This document shows positions 1 through 12,000 of a stretch of 64,000 nt of DNA, in pieces. Made by a program: the position numbers and the translations under genes. The notes under the pieces were generated by a model. It had not been told where the DNA came from. It saw only the letters and a list, made by a program, of their open reading frames with translations, and made no database searches. Position 1 is the stretch's first letter. Each line of letters starts with the position of its first letter. The DNA comes from Mesostigma viride (taxonomy: Eukaryota > Streptophyta > Mesostigmatophyceae > Mesostigmatales > Mesostigmataceae), in assembly GCA_009746045.1 (NCBI GenBank), contig RPFO01000076.1, positions 3,234,420 to 3,298,419 of the forward strand, in the 5' to 3' direction.

Positions 1-11
1 CAGCCAGTTCG

Positions 12-1476
12 TTATATAGTGAGGCGGTAGCAGTCACCGTGGAGAATATACAGGTGGAGGATAGTGGTTACAGGGTGGGGGGATCTTATGAAGCCTTCAT
101 AGGGGTTAGGGCCACTTAAGCATCCAAAGGGGCGATTAAGGGGGTTGAGGTATATATCATTAAAGAGTAGGGGTTGGCGTGCAACTTCCTCACGTAGTGT
201 GGGGAATAGTAGGCGGTCGGGTTTAAGCGCCATAAAGCCTTGCCATATACGAGCCCAGGCCGGGCCCACTTCAAATGTTCCGAAAAGTGTGACACTTTTG
301 GTCGTTTTTTTGACTTTTTCGACGATCGTCACTCTGCAGAGTGATTCGTCGTGCGAAATCGTGCGAAATTGTGCGAAATTTGCTGAAATCGTGTGAAATT
401 TGCTGAAATCGTGCGAATTTGTGCGAAATTTGCTGAAATTGTGCGAAATTTCATGTGAAAAATGTCGACGGTAAAAAATTTTGATGTGCACAACGTGTGT
501 GAATTCATGCGAAATTTTGTCAAACGTCACTCCCCAAAACGACCCTTGGTTGAAATCCATGCGAAATTGTGCGAAATCATGCAAAATTGTGCGAAATCGT
601 GCGAAATCGTGCGAAAATGTGTGAAAATTTTGCGAAAATCACGCGAAAATCACGCGAACTCGTGCGAAATTTTATTTTTTTTTTGCAAAAAACGACCAAA
701 AGTGTCACACACTTGGCTTGGACGGCGGAACATTTGAAGTGGGCCCGGCCCCCAGTACCAAGGAAGACCTCTGGTGAGTTTGGGGGAGGGGAGGCGAGCA
801 GTAAGCAGTGCGGCTCCAGTGTGCCAGGACATACCATTGGAGTGATGAGTAAGACGTGAGAGGGTTACACGTGCCAGAAGACATCCAGGGTGTGTGTTGA
901 CACCAATGTGGGCAGAGATAACTTGTTTGGCATACACAGACCATAAACGCCATTGCATATTGTGTAAGCCTAGTCCTCCAAGAGGCCACGGCATAAAGAC
1001 ATTGCCTCTCTGATCCATCCGTGTACCTGGCGGTTGAGATCGCTCGATTTTTTCCAAACAAAGTTATGCCCCAGTCGTTGAATAAGCGACACGGTGTGTT
1101 CATCCGGTGGGTGGGCCTGACCGAAGTACAGCAGCTTGGAGAATAGCAGCTGGTTCGTAACGAGGACCTTGCCCCGGAGGCTGAGGCGGTGTACGCCAGC
1201 CCAGCGGTTGGCCACCTGTTGTACACCAGTAAGTTTGCCCAGTTGTTGTGATTCGTCGTATAAAAAGGTTTTGACTTCCAATAACCTCCCTTCGGCTGTC
1301 TGGCCGATAGGGCAGTTATGCAGAAGGTGGTATCCTCCCGGCGGGACCCATGTCACCGCCAGGTTAGTAGGTTGGAGAGTCGGGTTGGTTGTTCTGCCAA
1401 TATGCAAGCCCGTGGACTTTTGCACGTTGCAGCGTTGTTGGGAGGCGGTGCAGTATGTAGATATGTTGTCAAGCAC
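12..1476 (-). pseudogene. LINE (non-LTR) reverse transcriptase C-terminal remnant, split by a MITE
   Basis: On the minus strand the reading runs from 1476 down to about 970, shifts frame near 1000-1057, continues to 749, and resumes after an inserted MITE from 263 to about 12. Readable pieces include RWAGVHRLSLRGK, LLFSKLLYFGQAHPPD, the GGLGLHN block and PLLFNDI. These match the thumb and post-RT region of L1-like non-LTR retrotransposons. The catalytic palm is not in the window. One frameshift plus the insertion make this a dead fragment. Identification rests on motif order only, so the clade is uncertain. Confidence 0.65.
264..744. mobile_element. MITE with terminal inverted repeats and CCGG target duplication
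   Basis: GCCCACTTCAAATGTTCC at 264-281 is repeated inverted at 727-744, and the inverted similarity extends inward through GTGTGACACTTTTGGTCG. Direct CCGG copies flank it (260-263 and 745-748). Removing the element plus one CCGG restores the LINE frame as YWGPAWARIW, which confirms the boundaries. The interior holds a degenerate 10-11 bp tandem repeat around GTGCGAAATT and has no coding capacity. The 4-bp duplication does not by itself assign a superfamily. Confidence 0.8.
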
Positions 1477-1535
1477 AGCATCAACATCACGCAGGGAGGT
1501 GCAAATGTTAGTTACACTAGGAACTCGGCTGAGTA

Positions 1536-1920
1536 TTTATCCTGAGATTATTCTCAAAAAATTCTCAATATTCTCAAAAATCAACAAAAAGTTGAGAATA
1601 TTGAGAATATCTGAGAATTTTTGAGAATTTTTCTGAGAATAATTGAGAATAATTGAGAATAATTGAGAATAATTGAGAATAATTGAGAATTATTCTCAGT
1701 TTATTCTCAGTTTTCTCAGTTTTGTGAGAATAATTGAGAATTTGCCTGAGAATGACTGAAAAAAGCTGAGAATATATTCTCAATATTCTCAGGTCCAATA
1801 TTCTCAGCTTTTCCCAACGACCCGAGAAAACTGAGAATATCACAAGGACCCAAAAAACTGAGAAAAACACAAGGACCCAAAAAACGGAGAAAAACACAAG
1901 TCCCAAGAAAACCATCACAG
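1536..1920. repeat. AT-rich GAGAATA/TATTCTC foldback and tandem repeats
   Basis: The left part contains both orientations of TTGAGAATA, with about five copies of the 10-bp unit AATTGAGAAT near 1640-1690 followed by the inverted form TATTCTCAG. The right part (about 1820-1910) is a tandem of roughly 27 bp containing ACACAAGGACCC. It looks like a nonautonomous foldback element or minisatellite. No coding content is visible. Confidence 0.6.
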
Positions 1921-2043
1921 CGAAACGAGCATTGCAAACTTTATTAAAATTATATTCTGATTTGGCACGCCGCAAATATGCATGGCAGGTGCAAAATAAC
2001 CACTGAAACAATAATAGCGTTGTGTGCAGCCGTATGCCAAAAA

Positions 2044-4080
2044 TCAAAAGTCTTCCTCAGACTCATCACTGGTTTGATACCCATCATCCTCATCAGTAAT
2101 CTCATCATCTGTCTCCCTATAGTTCACATCAGCACGAAGTCTCCCACTCGACCGCCTTCCCACAGATTGTGGTGGCACCGTTGCCGGAGCAGAACTTGGA
2201 CCTGCCCGCCGGGGCATCAGTCCCCTTGCGCTTTGTGCCTGGCCCAGCCCTTGGCGCTGCAGGTGCCTTGCCCTTGCCAAGGGGTGGCTTGGGTGCTTTG
2301 GTTTGACCCGCCTTCTTCTTCTTCTTCTTCTTCGTCGTCGTCTTCTCGACAGTCTCCGCCGGCACTTCATCATCAGGGATATCAAGCACAGGCAGAGGAT
2401 CCCAATCAGCCTCGAGGGAGCGCGTCACAACATTACTCAAAGGGCCCTGCGCGTCATTGACCATCCATGTTCCACGGCAGCTTGGCTGGAATCACCACCA
2501 TTTCAGGCACACAGACTTGTCGACCACATACCCCACTGAACTGACCGCTGTTGGCAAAACAAACTTGGGGCTACGTGGGGCGTCGGCACTGCTGATCACA
2601 ATCAACCTCTCACTAGGAAGGTGAGCGACATGACCAGGGTCGAAAAGCTCAACCCTCAGCACCAACTGCGATCCCCATGCTGGCATGGGCGCTGCTAGGG
2701 CAGTTTGCAAAATGTGTGTTATGTGCCCAAACTGCAACGCGCCGTCAGGCTGGTGGTACGCGATGCCAGAATTTTGGTGCCACCGAGCTTGCGTGCGATC
2801 AGCGTGCTCCGTGCGATAGTTGAACCCATACATACGCACTTTGTCGAATTCATCCGCTTTGTCTTGCACGCCTGCCACAGCTGCCTTGATGCGCTCAGGC
2901 ACCAGAGGCGCCTTGTTCAATGCAGCCCAATGCTGCACGTAACCCAACTCCTTGCAGTAGTGCGCCCTGCATACAGAACATGCATGCAAGCACAATAGAT
3001 AGCAGGTACACAACAGTGTTACTATGGTCAACAATTAAGTTTGAGGGCCAAAAATGCAAAGCTTGTCATCACCAAAACACTCAAACAGCTGGACTACTAT
3101 GCAAAAAACAACGTATGGAGTCCGCATCCGCAAAGCCTGATAAACTTTAACTAGCAAATGTCCATAAAAAGTCCAAAACCAGGGGCGAGCTTACCAGTAC
3201 TCCTGGTCACCATTCTTCTCCGGATCGGTGTAAGTCGCGCGCTGCAGTGCATCCCCCACCAACAGCGCCCGCACCTCCTCAAGCTCGCCTGAAGAAAAGC
3301 GGTAATGATTTTGGCGTCGGCGGCGGCCCAGCGCAACCATGCGCGAGGGGTCGGTGGTCAAAACATCCCAAATGTAGTACTTGCTCTTAATCTGCACAAT
3401 GTGACATCAGATGCACCCACACATGGAGGGAAAAAGAAGACATGCTATCAGAAAGGATGCATGAAAAGAAAAAAAACAAGAAAAACTGCAAACGACTCAA
3501 CCGAACAAAAAAAAAAACACAATCAAAACAATCATATACAGTGAGAAATTACTTACCCCGGTCTGCTCATGGATGAAGTATGACAGGTACGTCAGCTCCT
3601 CGAACTCGTTCAATGAACGCTGGATGGACTTCTCCACATTTACATTAGACATATGGCCCGCTGTGACCGCCTGCATCTCACGCTCACCCCAGGCCATGTT
3701 CCGACCGTCAGGAAGGCCGAGCTCGGATATCTGGGCTGCCAAATGTGTTGCAGCATGCATTGAGCGGGACATTTTACTGGCGGGAATCACCCGCTCCATG
3801 GCCACCACTGACCGCACCATCATCTTCCCTACTTCATCGAGCTGCCCCTGCGTTAAAACACGGCCGCTGAAGGCACAGTCCCAGGCTGCGGAAGCTTCAA
3901 GGAACGCGCTCCGTGCGCGCGGATGCAAACGACCGCGCAGCAAAACCAGCAGATACTTGCACCAATAAACAATCTTATCGTGGGTCTTGGCCTTGTGCTC
4001 TGGCTTCCCCTGCGCCAGCAGCCCAACGATGTTTCCCGTGAAGCAGTCTTGCAAGGACATGTTGATGTGCCTCTCAAGAT
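2044..4080 (-). pseudogene. CACTA (En/Spm)-like transposase, 3' exons only
   Basis: At least three minus-strand exons with GT-AG borders are visible: about 4080-3557, 3391-3195 and 2966 downward. Exon 1 has KMSRSMHAATHLAAQI and NMAWGEREMQAV, resembling the conserved C-terminal part of plant CACTA transposases. Exon 3 has QNSGIAYHQPDGALQFGHI and LRVELFDP, matching the 'NSGv..YYG.l..I....LF.c.W.DP' block of that family. After KWW an in-frame TGA (2492-2494) interrupts the frame. Reading then continues through a poly-lysine stretch and, after a frame change, ends in an acidic tail at 2044. The catalytic 5' half is absent, so this copy is truncated and probably dead. Confidence 0.65.
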
Positions 4081-4140
4081 CTGCATAAAAGAACATGCCC
4101 ACATAAAATAGCAACACAAACTGTGAGATTTAAGCCACAT

Positions 4141-6275
4141 CTTTCAACGGAAAACACTTAAACATGCAACCAACTATAAACAGCTAACAACAGGAAAAGT
4201 GAGAGTTAGCTTCAGATATTTTGATCCATTTAATAACCAAGGATTAAGTAGCTACAAGGACATGCATTGAAATGGAAAAGTCTTTTAATGAACGAGCACT
4301 TGGAATAAGCATTCTGTTGAAATCAGATTTCTCTGAAAATAGTTTATTAAACAGCATGCGGGAAAGAAAGGGCCGCCACAACCTTGTGGCTGTACATGCA
4401 GAAAGGCTTGTTAGACGAATGGGGACGGCTTGTTGTTTACCGGGGAATCCTACTGGCAACTAGCTTTGCCTTTTGTAAGTCAGGCGCCGTTTGTTTGAAC
4501 GGCCGGCCATGTGTTGAATGCTGACGAAAGTTGCGTCAAAAAGCTGTAATAAAATCTGATGTAACCAGCACTCACCAATTGATTGGTGTGCTGCTTGGTT
4601 GGGTAGTGTGTTCTGGGTTGCATTCGAAGAGTACACATGGCCTGACAGCTCAGACGTGTGACAGATGAGCTGGCTGGCTGAATTATTAAATTGTCAGCGT
4701 TAGGATATTTCTGGTTTTGCCGTTTTCCATTTTGACGGTAGGCTTGATAAGCATGGTCGGCGGGTTGTGACCCGTAATTGTTTCTTTGAATGTGCTCACT
4801 GAAGCAGTATGAGCGGCCTCGCTGCTATGGCGGCGGGGCTAAAGAAAATTAGGCAAAGACCCCGTCCTTGCCTGCTATGAAGTCGCGGGCTTTGCGACTT
4901 CACGGCAGGTAGTAGGGGCGGTTTGAACGGAACGGAAATTTCGCGTTACCAATGTGCCAAGTGGTTCTGGTTGGCACCTTGCTGGGCAGCGTCTCGGTGG
5001 TCATAGAAAGTGGGCTGGGCGCCCCGCCCCGGCTGCTGGTAATTCCAGCAGCGGAGCCAATCATGTCGACTAAGAAGTCCGCAGCTGATGCGGAAACTGT
5101 GCGAAGGTCAATAGATTAATTTGGATTCCATGAATTTGGATTCCATGAGACTGCGCTGGTAGTCAGTCAGCGGCCCACCGCCTAGGGCGCTGCATGGCGC
5201 TGCCTTCGGCTTGGTGCGCGGCCCTTTTTTGTTATGGGCCAGCGAGGGATATAAGGGTGACGCGCGGCCGGCTAATTTCTTGCGTTCCGGAAGAAAATAT
5301 ATTTGCAAAATTCCCACAAAAGGAACCGAGTATCGGAAAGGCGTCTCGGCTGACAGTGGCAGTGCCTGGCCTTGTCCCTGCTCAGCAACCGGCAGGTAGC
5401 GGTTCAAACCCTGGTGGCGTCGGAATGCGAATTTTCTGGGTTTTTATCCGGAATAATATTTTGCTGAGGCGGCTCCGCGGATTCGCTAACCTTTTATTGT
5501 CGGGCCCCTTAGGGGGTTATTATAGCCTTGTGCGGGCTGAGTCGCCATGAAGGAGATGTTGCGACACGCCCCACTTTGTGGTCTTTTATGGAAGCGGCTA
5601 CCCTCGAGGCTGCTCGGAAGAGGGGGGGGGGTCTTCTCCTTTTCTTTGTTCACTGTTATTGGGGCAACAGTGATCCTATCAAGTTTTGTTTCCTGAGCGG
5701 CGACAGTGCGGGGGAGGAGGGTAATGGCGCCAGGGACTGGGGTGGATTGGGGGGCTCTTGCTCCTGCATGCGAGGGAGACGAGATGACTACTTAAACCTG
5801 CCTTTGGCAGGGGCTCTACTCATTGTTTTCAATCAAATGCTGGTTTTCTTGGGAGCTAGTTAGCTGAGATACCTCGAGGCTGACTTGTGGCCGGAGCCAC
5901 ACAAGGGGAACATACAATGTGACCGGAGTTATTCTGGAGGAGACTGAATAACGGTGCCGAGCGCCGGTTGTGGCGCGACGCACACACGTGTACGCAAGTT
6001 ACGTAGCTAGCAACTAGTCTAGTGGACGTTGTGCGTAGTAACGTTGCTTCAGGTCTAGAAGCCTCTAGAGCCTGGACACGTGGCGGACAATTGAGCGTAG
6101 TCCAGTTGTCCTAGGGATCTCGTGTGAGTGATGTGTCCACGACATATAATGTGTGCCCACATATGGAGTGAATAATGACAAGGAACGCCCGATCCCTGGC
6201 GTTGCTGCAGCCACATTCTCACACTGAGTCCCCAACGTCTCCGACGTACATCTATATATCTAACTTGGATTAGAC
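4141..6275. other. No gene recognised; possible 5' LTR remnant and tRNA-like B box
   Basis: Short ORFs here look like noise. GGTTCAAACCC at 5401-5411 resembles a Pol III B box and may mark a tRNA-derived repeat. AGTTAGC at 5857 followed by about 370 bp ending near CTCACACT (about 6225) resembles the LTR termini of elements II and III. No matching 3' copy was found downstream of element I, so an LTR call stays tentative. Confidence 0.3.
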
Positions 6276-7868
6276 ATGGCGCCGAAGAACTCGGAAGCTA
6301 AGAACAACAATGTCCGCCCCACCCTTCAGCGGGGAGGGGCAGGAAACGGTCGGGGTCGGCCTCCCGCTAACCGGGAGCCCCCCATTACCACGAGACTGCC
6401 TTTCACGGCGTCTCAGAGGAGAATTTCTCCTCGCAGTTCCCCACCGCGGGAGCGTGACGAAAATGTCACCTACCGCATGGTGGTGGCGGACACCCCTCGC
6501 CGGCAGCGTGAAGCTGTCGCTGCCGAGGAGTCTGCCCCCCAGGGGAACAGGGGCACCGGGACTCGCAACGAGTCCGAGGTTGCCCCGCACCTCATGCCAC
6601 CCGCCCCAGGGCGACAGGTGGAAGAGGATTCCTCCTCTATGGAGGAGGGGGAGGCTTCACCCTCTCCTAGGAGAGAGGTGACCTCCGGCCAGACGAGGTC
6701 ATCGTCTGGCAACACCTCTGTCGGGAGGGCGCTGGCAGGCATGAGCCTCGGCGCGAACCCGACCCCTGCGTCCCAGGACGCAGGTGAGGTTTATGTTGAC
6801 GGTTGGGGCCAGCTCCCCTTCAAGATCCCGGTGCGTAATGCACCAAATTTTTGCCTTTCGACGGCTGGCGACTCCGCCAGCAGAGTACCCTCCCTGGCGG
6901 CTTCGTCCTGACCAAGTTCGCGGTTCAGGCGGTGGCGGCCGAGCTCCCGGAGGACGTCCATTGTCGTTTTTCGCATGTCCAGGTTGCGATTCTGATCCGG
7001 CTGTATTACTTGGCCGTGAGACAAGGTGTAACTGCTCTCGACATGTATTCGGAGGCTCGCCAGGTGGCAGCGGCCACGGTGGTGGCCAAGCCACCTCGGC
7101 CGGCCGAGGAGATGCCAAGGATGCCACCTGTCGTGCCAGTCGGCTGGGGACCTGCGACGGCATCCCCTGGTTCGGCAGCGACATCGACTGCGTCGCAGCA
7201 GCTGGCTGCAACTGTGTCGCCCCCGGCGTCGGCGGCGACCTTGCCGGCCGCGGCATCCAAGACTGCAGCACCGGTGGGCGCCCCGTCTTCTCCAGTGGGG
7301 CAGCGACAGCGACAGCGACAGCAGCAGCGACAGCGACAGCGGCAGCGACCCCTAGGCGGGCGGAGGGCAAGCGCCAGCCGCCTCCCCACGACACACCCGC
7401 CGCTGAGTCGGCACCGTCGGCATCAGCCGACAACACCAACGCCATCACCACCCACCCCCCGCGAAGGCGGGTGCTTCGGCACCCCCATCGCAGTCCCAAG
7501 CCCCCGGCAGGGCCGGCAAGGGACCTGCCACGGCCCAGGCCGTGGCAAGGGATCATCCATCTCCCCCAGGGGAGGAGGATGTGGCCATGGAGACAGCCGA
7601 GGCACGCATCCCTGGGGATGACGTCGTCTCACTCCGTGAGCCAACCCTTTGGCGCGCAGTCCAGCGCTGCGCCCAGGGTATCCAAGGGGTGGCCAGCGAG
7701 AGGCTGGACGACAGGTTGGCTGAACACACCAGCCTGTTGTGTGCGATCATCTATCATTTGCTCGATCAACCCTCGATTGAGCCGATGACCAGGAGGATGT
7801 GCGAGGCACTCCTGCCCGCCCTGCAGACCTTGCTGCGAGGCAAGAAGATCAGGGTGAATCTGGCGTGA
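6276..7868 (+). pseudogene. Element I extra ORF upstream of gag (ORF-A)
   Basis: Three overlapping frames can be read: 6276-6911, about 6850-7621 and 7542-7868. The start at 6276 (MAPKNSEAK) follows a TATA-like run. The product is Arg-, Pro- and Ser-rich at first, then has a hydrophobic stretch (VAILIRLYYLAV), an (RQ)n tract encoded by CAGCGA repeats at about 7300-7350, and a helical C terminus. No known domain was recognised. It ends in TGATG, where the stop overlaps the ATG of the next ORF. Elements II and III have unrelated ORFs in the same place. Function unknown. Confidence 0.5.
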
Positions 7869-8993
7869 TGGTGGAGATGGTGCAGACGTTGCACCGGGTG
7901 TGCATGCAGCAAGCAAGTATGTATCTCCCCACTTGGTTGCGTGTACAGACAGGTAGCCAGCAGGGGGGGGACGTGCAGCAGACAAGCTCATCTAGCAGTG
8001 AGGATAGTGATGTTTCTCTCACCCCTACCTTTGAGCAATGGGAGGCAGCTAGGGCACGCAAGAGGCAGGCACAGAGTCAGGGTGTGCAGGGGGGCATGGA
8101 CATGTCATCTTCACCAGCACATGTTGTGCAGGCACCTAACCCCCCAGTGCAGCCAGCCACGCGTAGCAGGCCCTCACAGGTCTCACCTAGCATCCCAACA
8201 CTGCCAATGCTGCTACATCCCCAGGCAGGTCTTCTTCTCCCTCTCCCTCTTCACCCTCTCAGGATTGGCCAGTCTATAACGAGCATAGGCCAATTGACAG
8301 GATTATGGTGAGGGGGCTGCCAGAGGGGTATACTAGGCAGCAGGGTGCTCAGCTTCTTCTCTCTCTCAAGCTGCTAGGGAGGAGCTGAATATCAAGAACT
8401 GGTTTGGGGCACTCATGCAGGGTGATTTCTTCCACCAATCCAATCCCTCCATCCAGCACTTGGTATCCATATATCAGCAAAGGTATCCCAGGTGGCAGGA
8501 CACACAGGGTAGGGAGCCATGGGAGAATTTTCTGCGTGATCTGCATGACCTGCTGTCTGCTCCCACCACTGTTGACATGTACTCTGCGTTTAACTGGGTG
8601 AAAACCTATAAGGTAGAAACTCAGAACTATGTAGCAGAGATCAAGAAGTGGGAACTTGCAGTGAAAGCCCACCCCGAGGTTAGCAAGCTAGATCACAAGT
8701 GGCTTGTACATTCCCTGCTCGAGAAGCTTAACCTTGATCGTAACACCTTTGCCATGATCACCACAGGCTTGGCCACCCATTGGGAGTCGATGAAAGAGGC
8801 TCTCGATTATGTTAAGCTAGCCCTGGGTCCACTGTGTCAGGACTCAGCCCCTCCCCCCTCTACCTCTTCCCCCCCTGCTGTCAAGCGGGCTCGGGGGGAG
8901 GAGTCAGATGAGGAGGGTAAGGCCAGGAAGGCCAAGGACAAGCGTCCTGTGACGCTAGGGGAGGTGAAGACTCTTATGAGTCAGTTTGCCTGA
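7868..8993 (+). pseudogene. Element I gag-like polyprotein (frameshifted)
   Basis: Reading starts at ATG 7868, which overlaps the previous TGA, and runs to 8311. It then changes frame, and from about 8350 gives a helical gag-like segment (WENFLRDLHDLL, KTYKVETQNYVAEIKKWELAV, DHKWLVHSLLEKL) ending at TGA 8991-8993. That segment has the general form of Copia gag cores. The zinc knuckle is not before the stop but lies in the following frame at 9152-9193, after a Lys-Gly repeat. A -1 shift or an indel would join them. Confidence 0.55.
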
Positions 8994-9065
8994 AGGGCAA
9001 GGGCAAGGGCAAGGGCAAGGGCAAGGGCAAGGGCAAGGGCAAGGGCAAGGGCAAGGGGCAGGGGA
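8993..9065 (+). repeat. (GGGCAA)n hexamer encoding Lys-Gly repeats
   Basis: About ten tandem GGGCAA units directly follow the gag stop. In the pol frame they encode alternating Lys and Gly, then KGKGRSSPAGG, leading into the zinc knuckle. The basic stretch could bind nucleic acid. Microsatellite slippage here could also explain the frame change between gag and pol. Confidence 0.8.
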
Positions 9066-12000
9066 AGGGGAAGGGTAGGTCATCCCCCGCAGGGGGGAAC
9101 GCTAACAAGTCTTCTGGGGCTGGGTCCTCCACCCCCAAGAAGGATGTGAAATGTGTGCGTTGTGGGCGTCGTGGACACAGCAAGGACAAGTGCCACAAAC
9201 ACAAGGAGCACCTGCCGCACCTGGAGGTGCTCTGCCACAAGTGCCTGGGACCGCCTCACGGGGACCCCGCCAAGTGCACCAAGGAGCCGTGGCAGCCCCC
9301 TAAATGTAAGTCCTCACACCCTCACACGTGTCATGATGAGTCGTGTCCCCTACACCACCCAATATCCAGCTCCACTGCCCGGGCAGGGACACAGGATGGG
9401 AGGATGTTGACAGGATGTCAAGTTAACTCTGTTACCTCTCACTCTCCACCTTCATGCTCAGCTGTCAAGGCTGTAAGCAAGGTTGGCAAAGTGTTGAAGT
9501 ATTACACAGAAACCTCTGACAGTGAACCCAGGTTCACCTCCTTGATACCCAAGGTGTCCAGGGTCATGACCCAAGCTCTTAGTAACATCAGTTATGAGGA
9601 GCTGGCATTGCAACTGCACTTACTGTATGGTCATGAGACATGTGCAGAGGTGGTAGCAGCTGCATTGGGAGGTACGGCACTCAGGAAGGCATGTCAGCTG
9701 ATCAGAAAACACTGTCAGCACTGCCAAATGTATGCACCTAAACCACCCAAGTGGCATGTAGCTACACCACCTAAGTGCAAGGGCAGAGTGGTCGGGGATG
9801 TGTTCCATATTAAGGGACAGCCCTATCTGGCTTTAAAGGACGCATGGTCCAGGTACACAGCAATAGAACCTCTCCCTGGTATGGACAAGTCTCAGTTGCA
9901 CAGAGCTATATTAATAGCACAAGCCAGGTACTACCCAGTAGAAGCACTGCTGTTAGATCAGCAATTTAGTTGCCTTGCTGGGGCAGAGGGCTGTGAAGCT
10001 ATAGACCTGGCTGGGCTAGAAGATCATGAGAGACAAGGTATCATTGAGAGGGCAATTAGGTCTATCAAAACCTTGGTAGCCAAAGAAGGTGAGAACCTGT
10101 TAGCTGACAGTGGGTCATACGCTGATAGGGCACTGTGGGCTACTAAGATATGCCAGATACTCAATAGACGACCACTCCTGCAGACACCCTATGGTATTAT
10201 CACACCAGATGGGTTACAGGCTGGGATATACCCACCTGAGGTACTAGCTGTGTACAATGCACAGCGTGCCCACGCTGCCAGCAGATTGGCAGCCAAGGAT
10301 GCCAAGCATCCACGCCCCTCCTTCAAGGAAGGGGACACAGTTCTCTTCTATAAGGAGTCAGGGCTAGGGAAGGTTGGGACATGGTTAGGCCCAGCCACTA
10401 TCCTTAAGTTTTCCAGCACAGGCAAGACTGTGCATGTGAAACACAATGACACTGGGCATGTGCACAAGTGCTCACCTCACAGGATTAAATTGTATTACAC
10501 TCCACTGTCAGACGTGGCAGAGGAGGAAGAGCTGATGGTCGACAGCTCAGTACAGTTGCCTGGTATATCTGGAGTACCCAGTGAGTGGTTGTTTGGAACA
10601 CACACTGGTGAGTGTGATAGCCACAACACATGTGCACCCCAGGTCACCCTCAGTGAGCCTAGCCAGCCACAGCAGGTTAGACCACCTGTCAATGAGGGCA
10701 CTAACCAAGAAGGTGGTCAGCAAGACAGCACACCTTCAGCGGTACCAGCTCAACCCATACCTACCGTGTCCAAACATGGGCTAGCAGAAGCGGTCCGCAT
10801 ACTGCAAGCAGCGCATAGAGCCAAAGCTCACACTGCTGCAGGGTCAGCCAAAGTGAGTAGGGCAGGTCACAGCGACAACAATCCAGCTCTAGTCGCGGTT
10901 GACACCCAAGCTCAGGTTAGCATCATCAGTGCATTGGCTGTACCACACCTAGAGTTAGAGCCTTCCCCTTGGCAACGGGTGGCTGATTTCTCTGGGCAGG
11001 CTAGCTTGACTGTTAAAGGTCAGGTTACCTTAAACATTCTTGGTATCCCCACACCTTTTCAGGTACTGGAAGGATACACAGGAAATGCTTTGTTGGGTGA
11101 TCCATTTATTTCTTACCCAGGTGTCACCATCTCTTGTGATAGGCTTGAGGTACAGGGCCTGGGTGGGGTGTCACTTGATCATTTTCAGGTACCACTCCAG
11201 ACTTTGGTTGACACACAGCCAGCCACTGTCAAATTTGTTGCACCAAAGTATGCACCTGGGCACGAGCCACGTGTGGCAGATTTGGTGCACAGTCAGAAAC
11301 TGCACCCCAAAGCATTTGGATTGGGAAAGTATGATGTTGCAAAAATGTCTCCCCTCTCCTATGAGCAGATTGTCCAGGACTGTCAAACTCAGGAAGGTTT
11401 CACTAAGTGGGTTGAAGCTTTTAGAAAGGCTATGGATGAATGGGTGGTTCCAGATCCACGTAGTCCCACCCACACACCTCCAGTCACTCCCTTAGAGCGT
11501 AAGCCCAACGGGAGCAAGCACCTAAGACTTAAGTTCGTGTGCAAGCACAAGCAAGCAGCAGATGGCTCTGTCATAAGTGTCATTTTCCATGCTAGGCCTT
11601 GTGTGACTGAGTTTAAGGGATCCACTGATTTGACAGAGGCAGACCTGTATACACCTGGCATTCAGCAAACTTCTCTTAAAGTTTTGCTGTCTGTTTTTTT
11701 AGGGCACATCAATCAAGGTGATGATTATGTGTGTAAAGCCACTGACATTAAACGTGCTTTTCTGAAAGGTTCACCTGAAATAGCTGAGCAAGTTTGGCAT
11801 GGTAGAAGGTGTACGTGGTCAACACACCTCAGGTGTGGTCTATAAGGATATCCCACAACCCTTTCTGAAAGCAAACATAGGAGTGGAAGGTCTGCAATCT
11901 GCTCCTAGAATTTTCAGAATGTCAGCTCAAGCTGTGTTTGAGAAGCTAGGTGCTCGTTATGATGACATAGACCCTTGCGTCTTTGTTGTCCCTCACCCTC

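Noticed and set aside
4800-5110. rRNA-like words such as GGTAATTCCAGCAGCGG suggested an 18S gene fragment
   Set aside because: Only a few short words match; the flanking order does not follow small-subunit rRNA, so no rRNA is called.
5857-6225. 5' LTR of element I
   Set aside because: It begins AGTTAGC like element II, but no matching copy lies after element I, so it is not called as an LTR.
9000-9240. Minus-strand ORF with PLPLPL repeats
   Set aside because: Antisense of the (GGGCAA)n Lys-Gly repeat.
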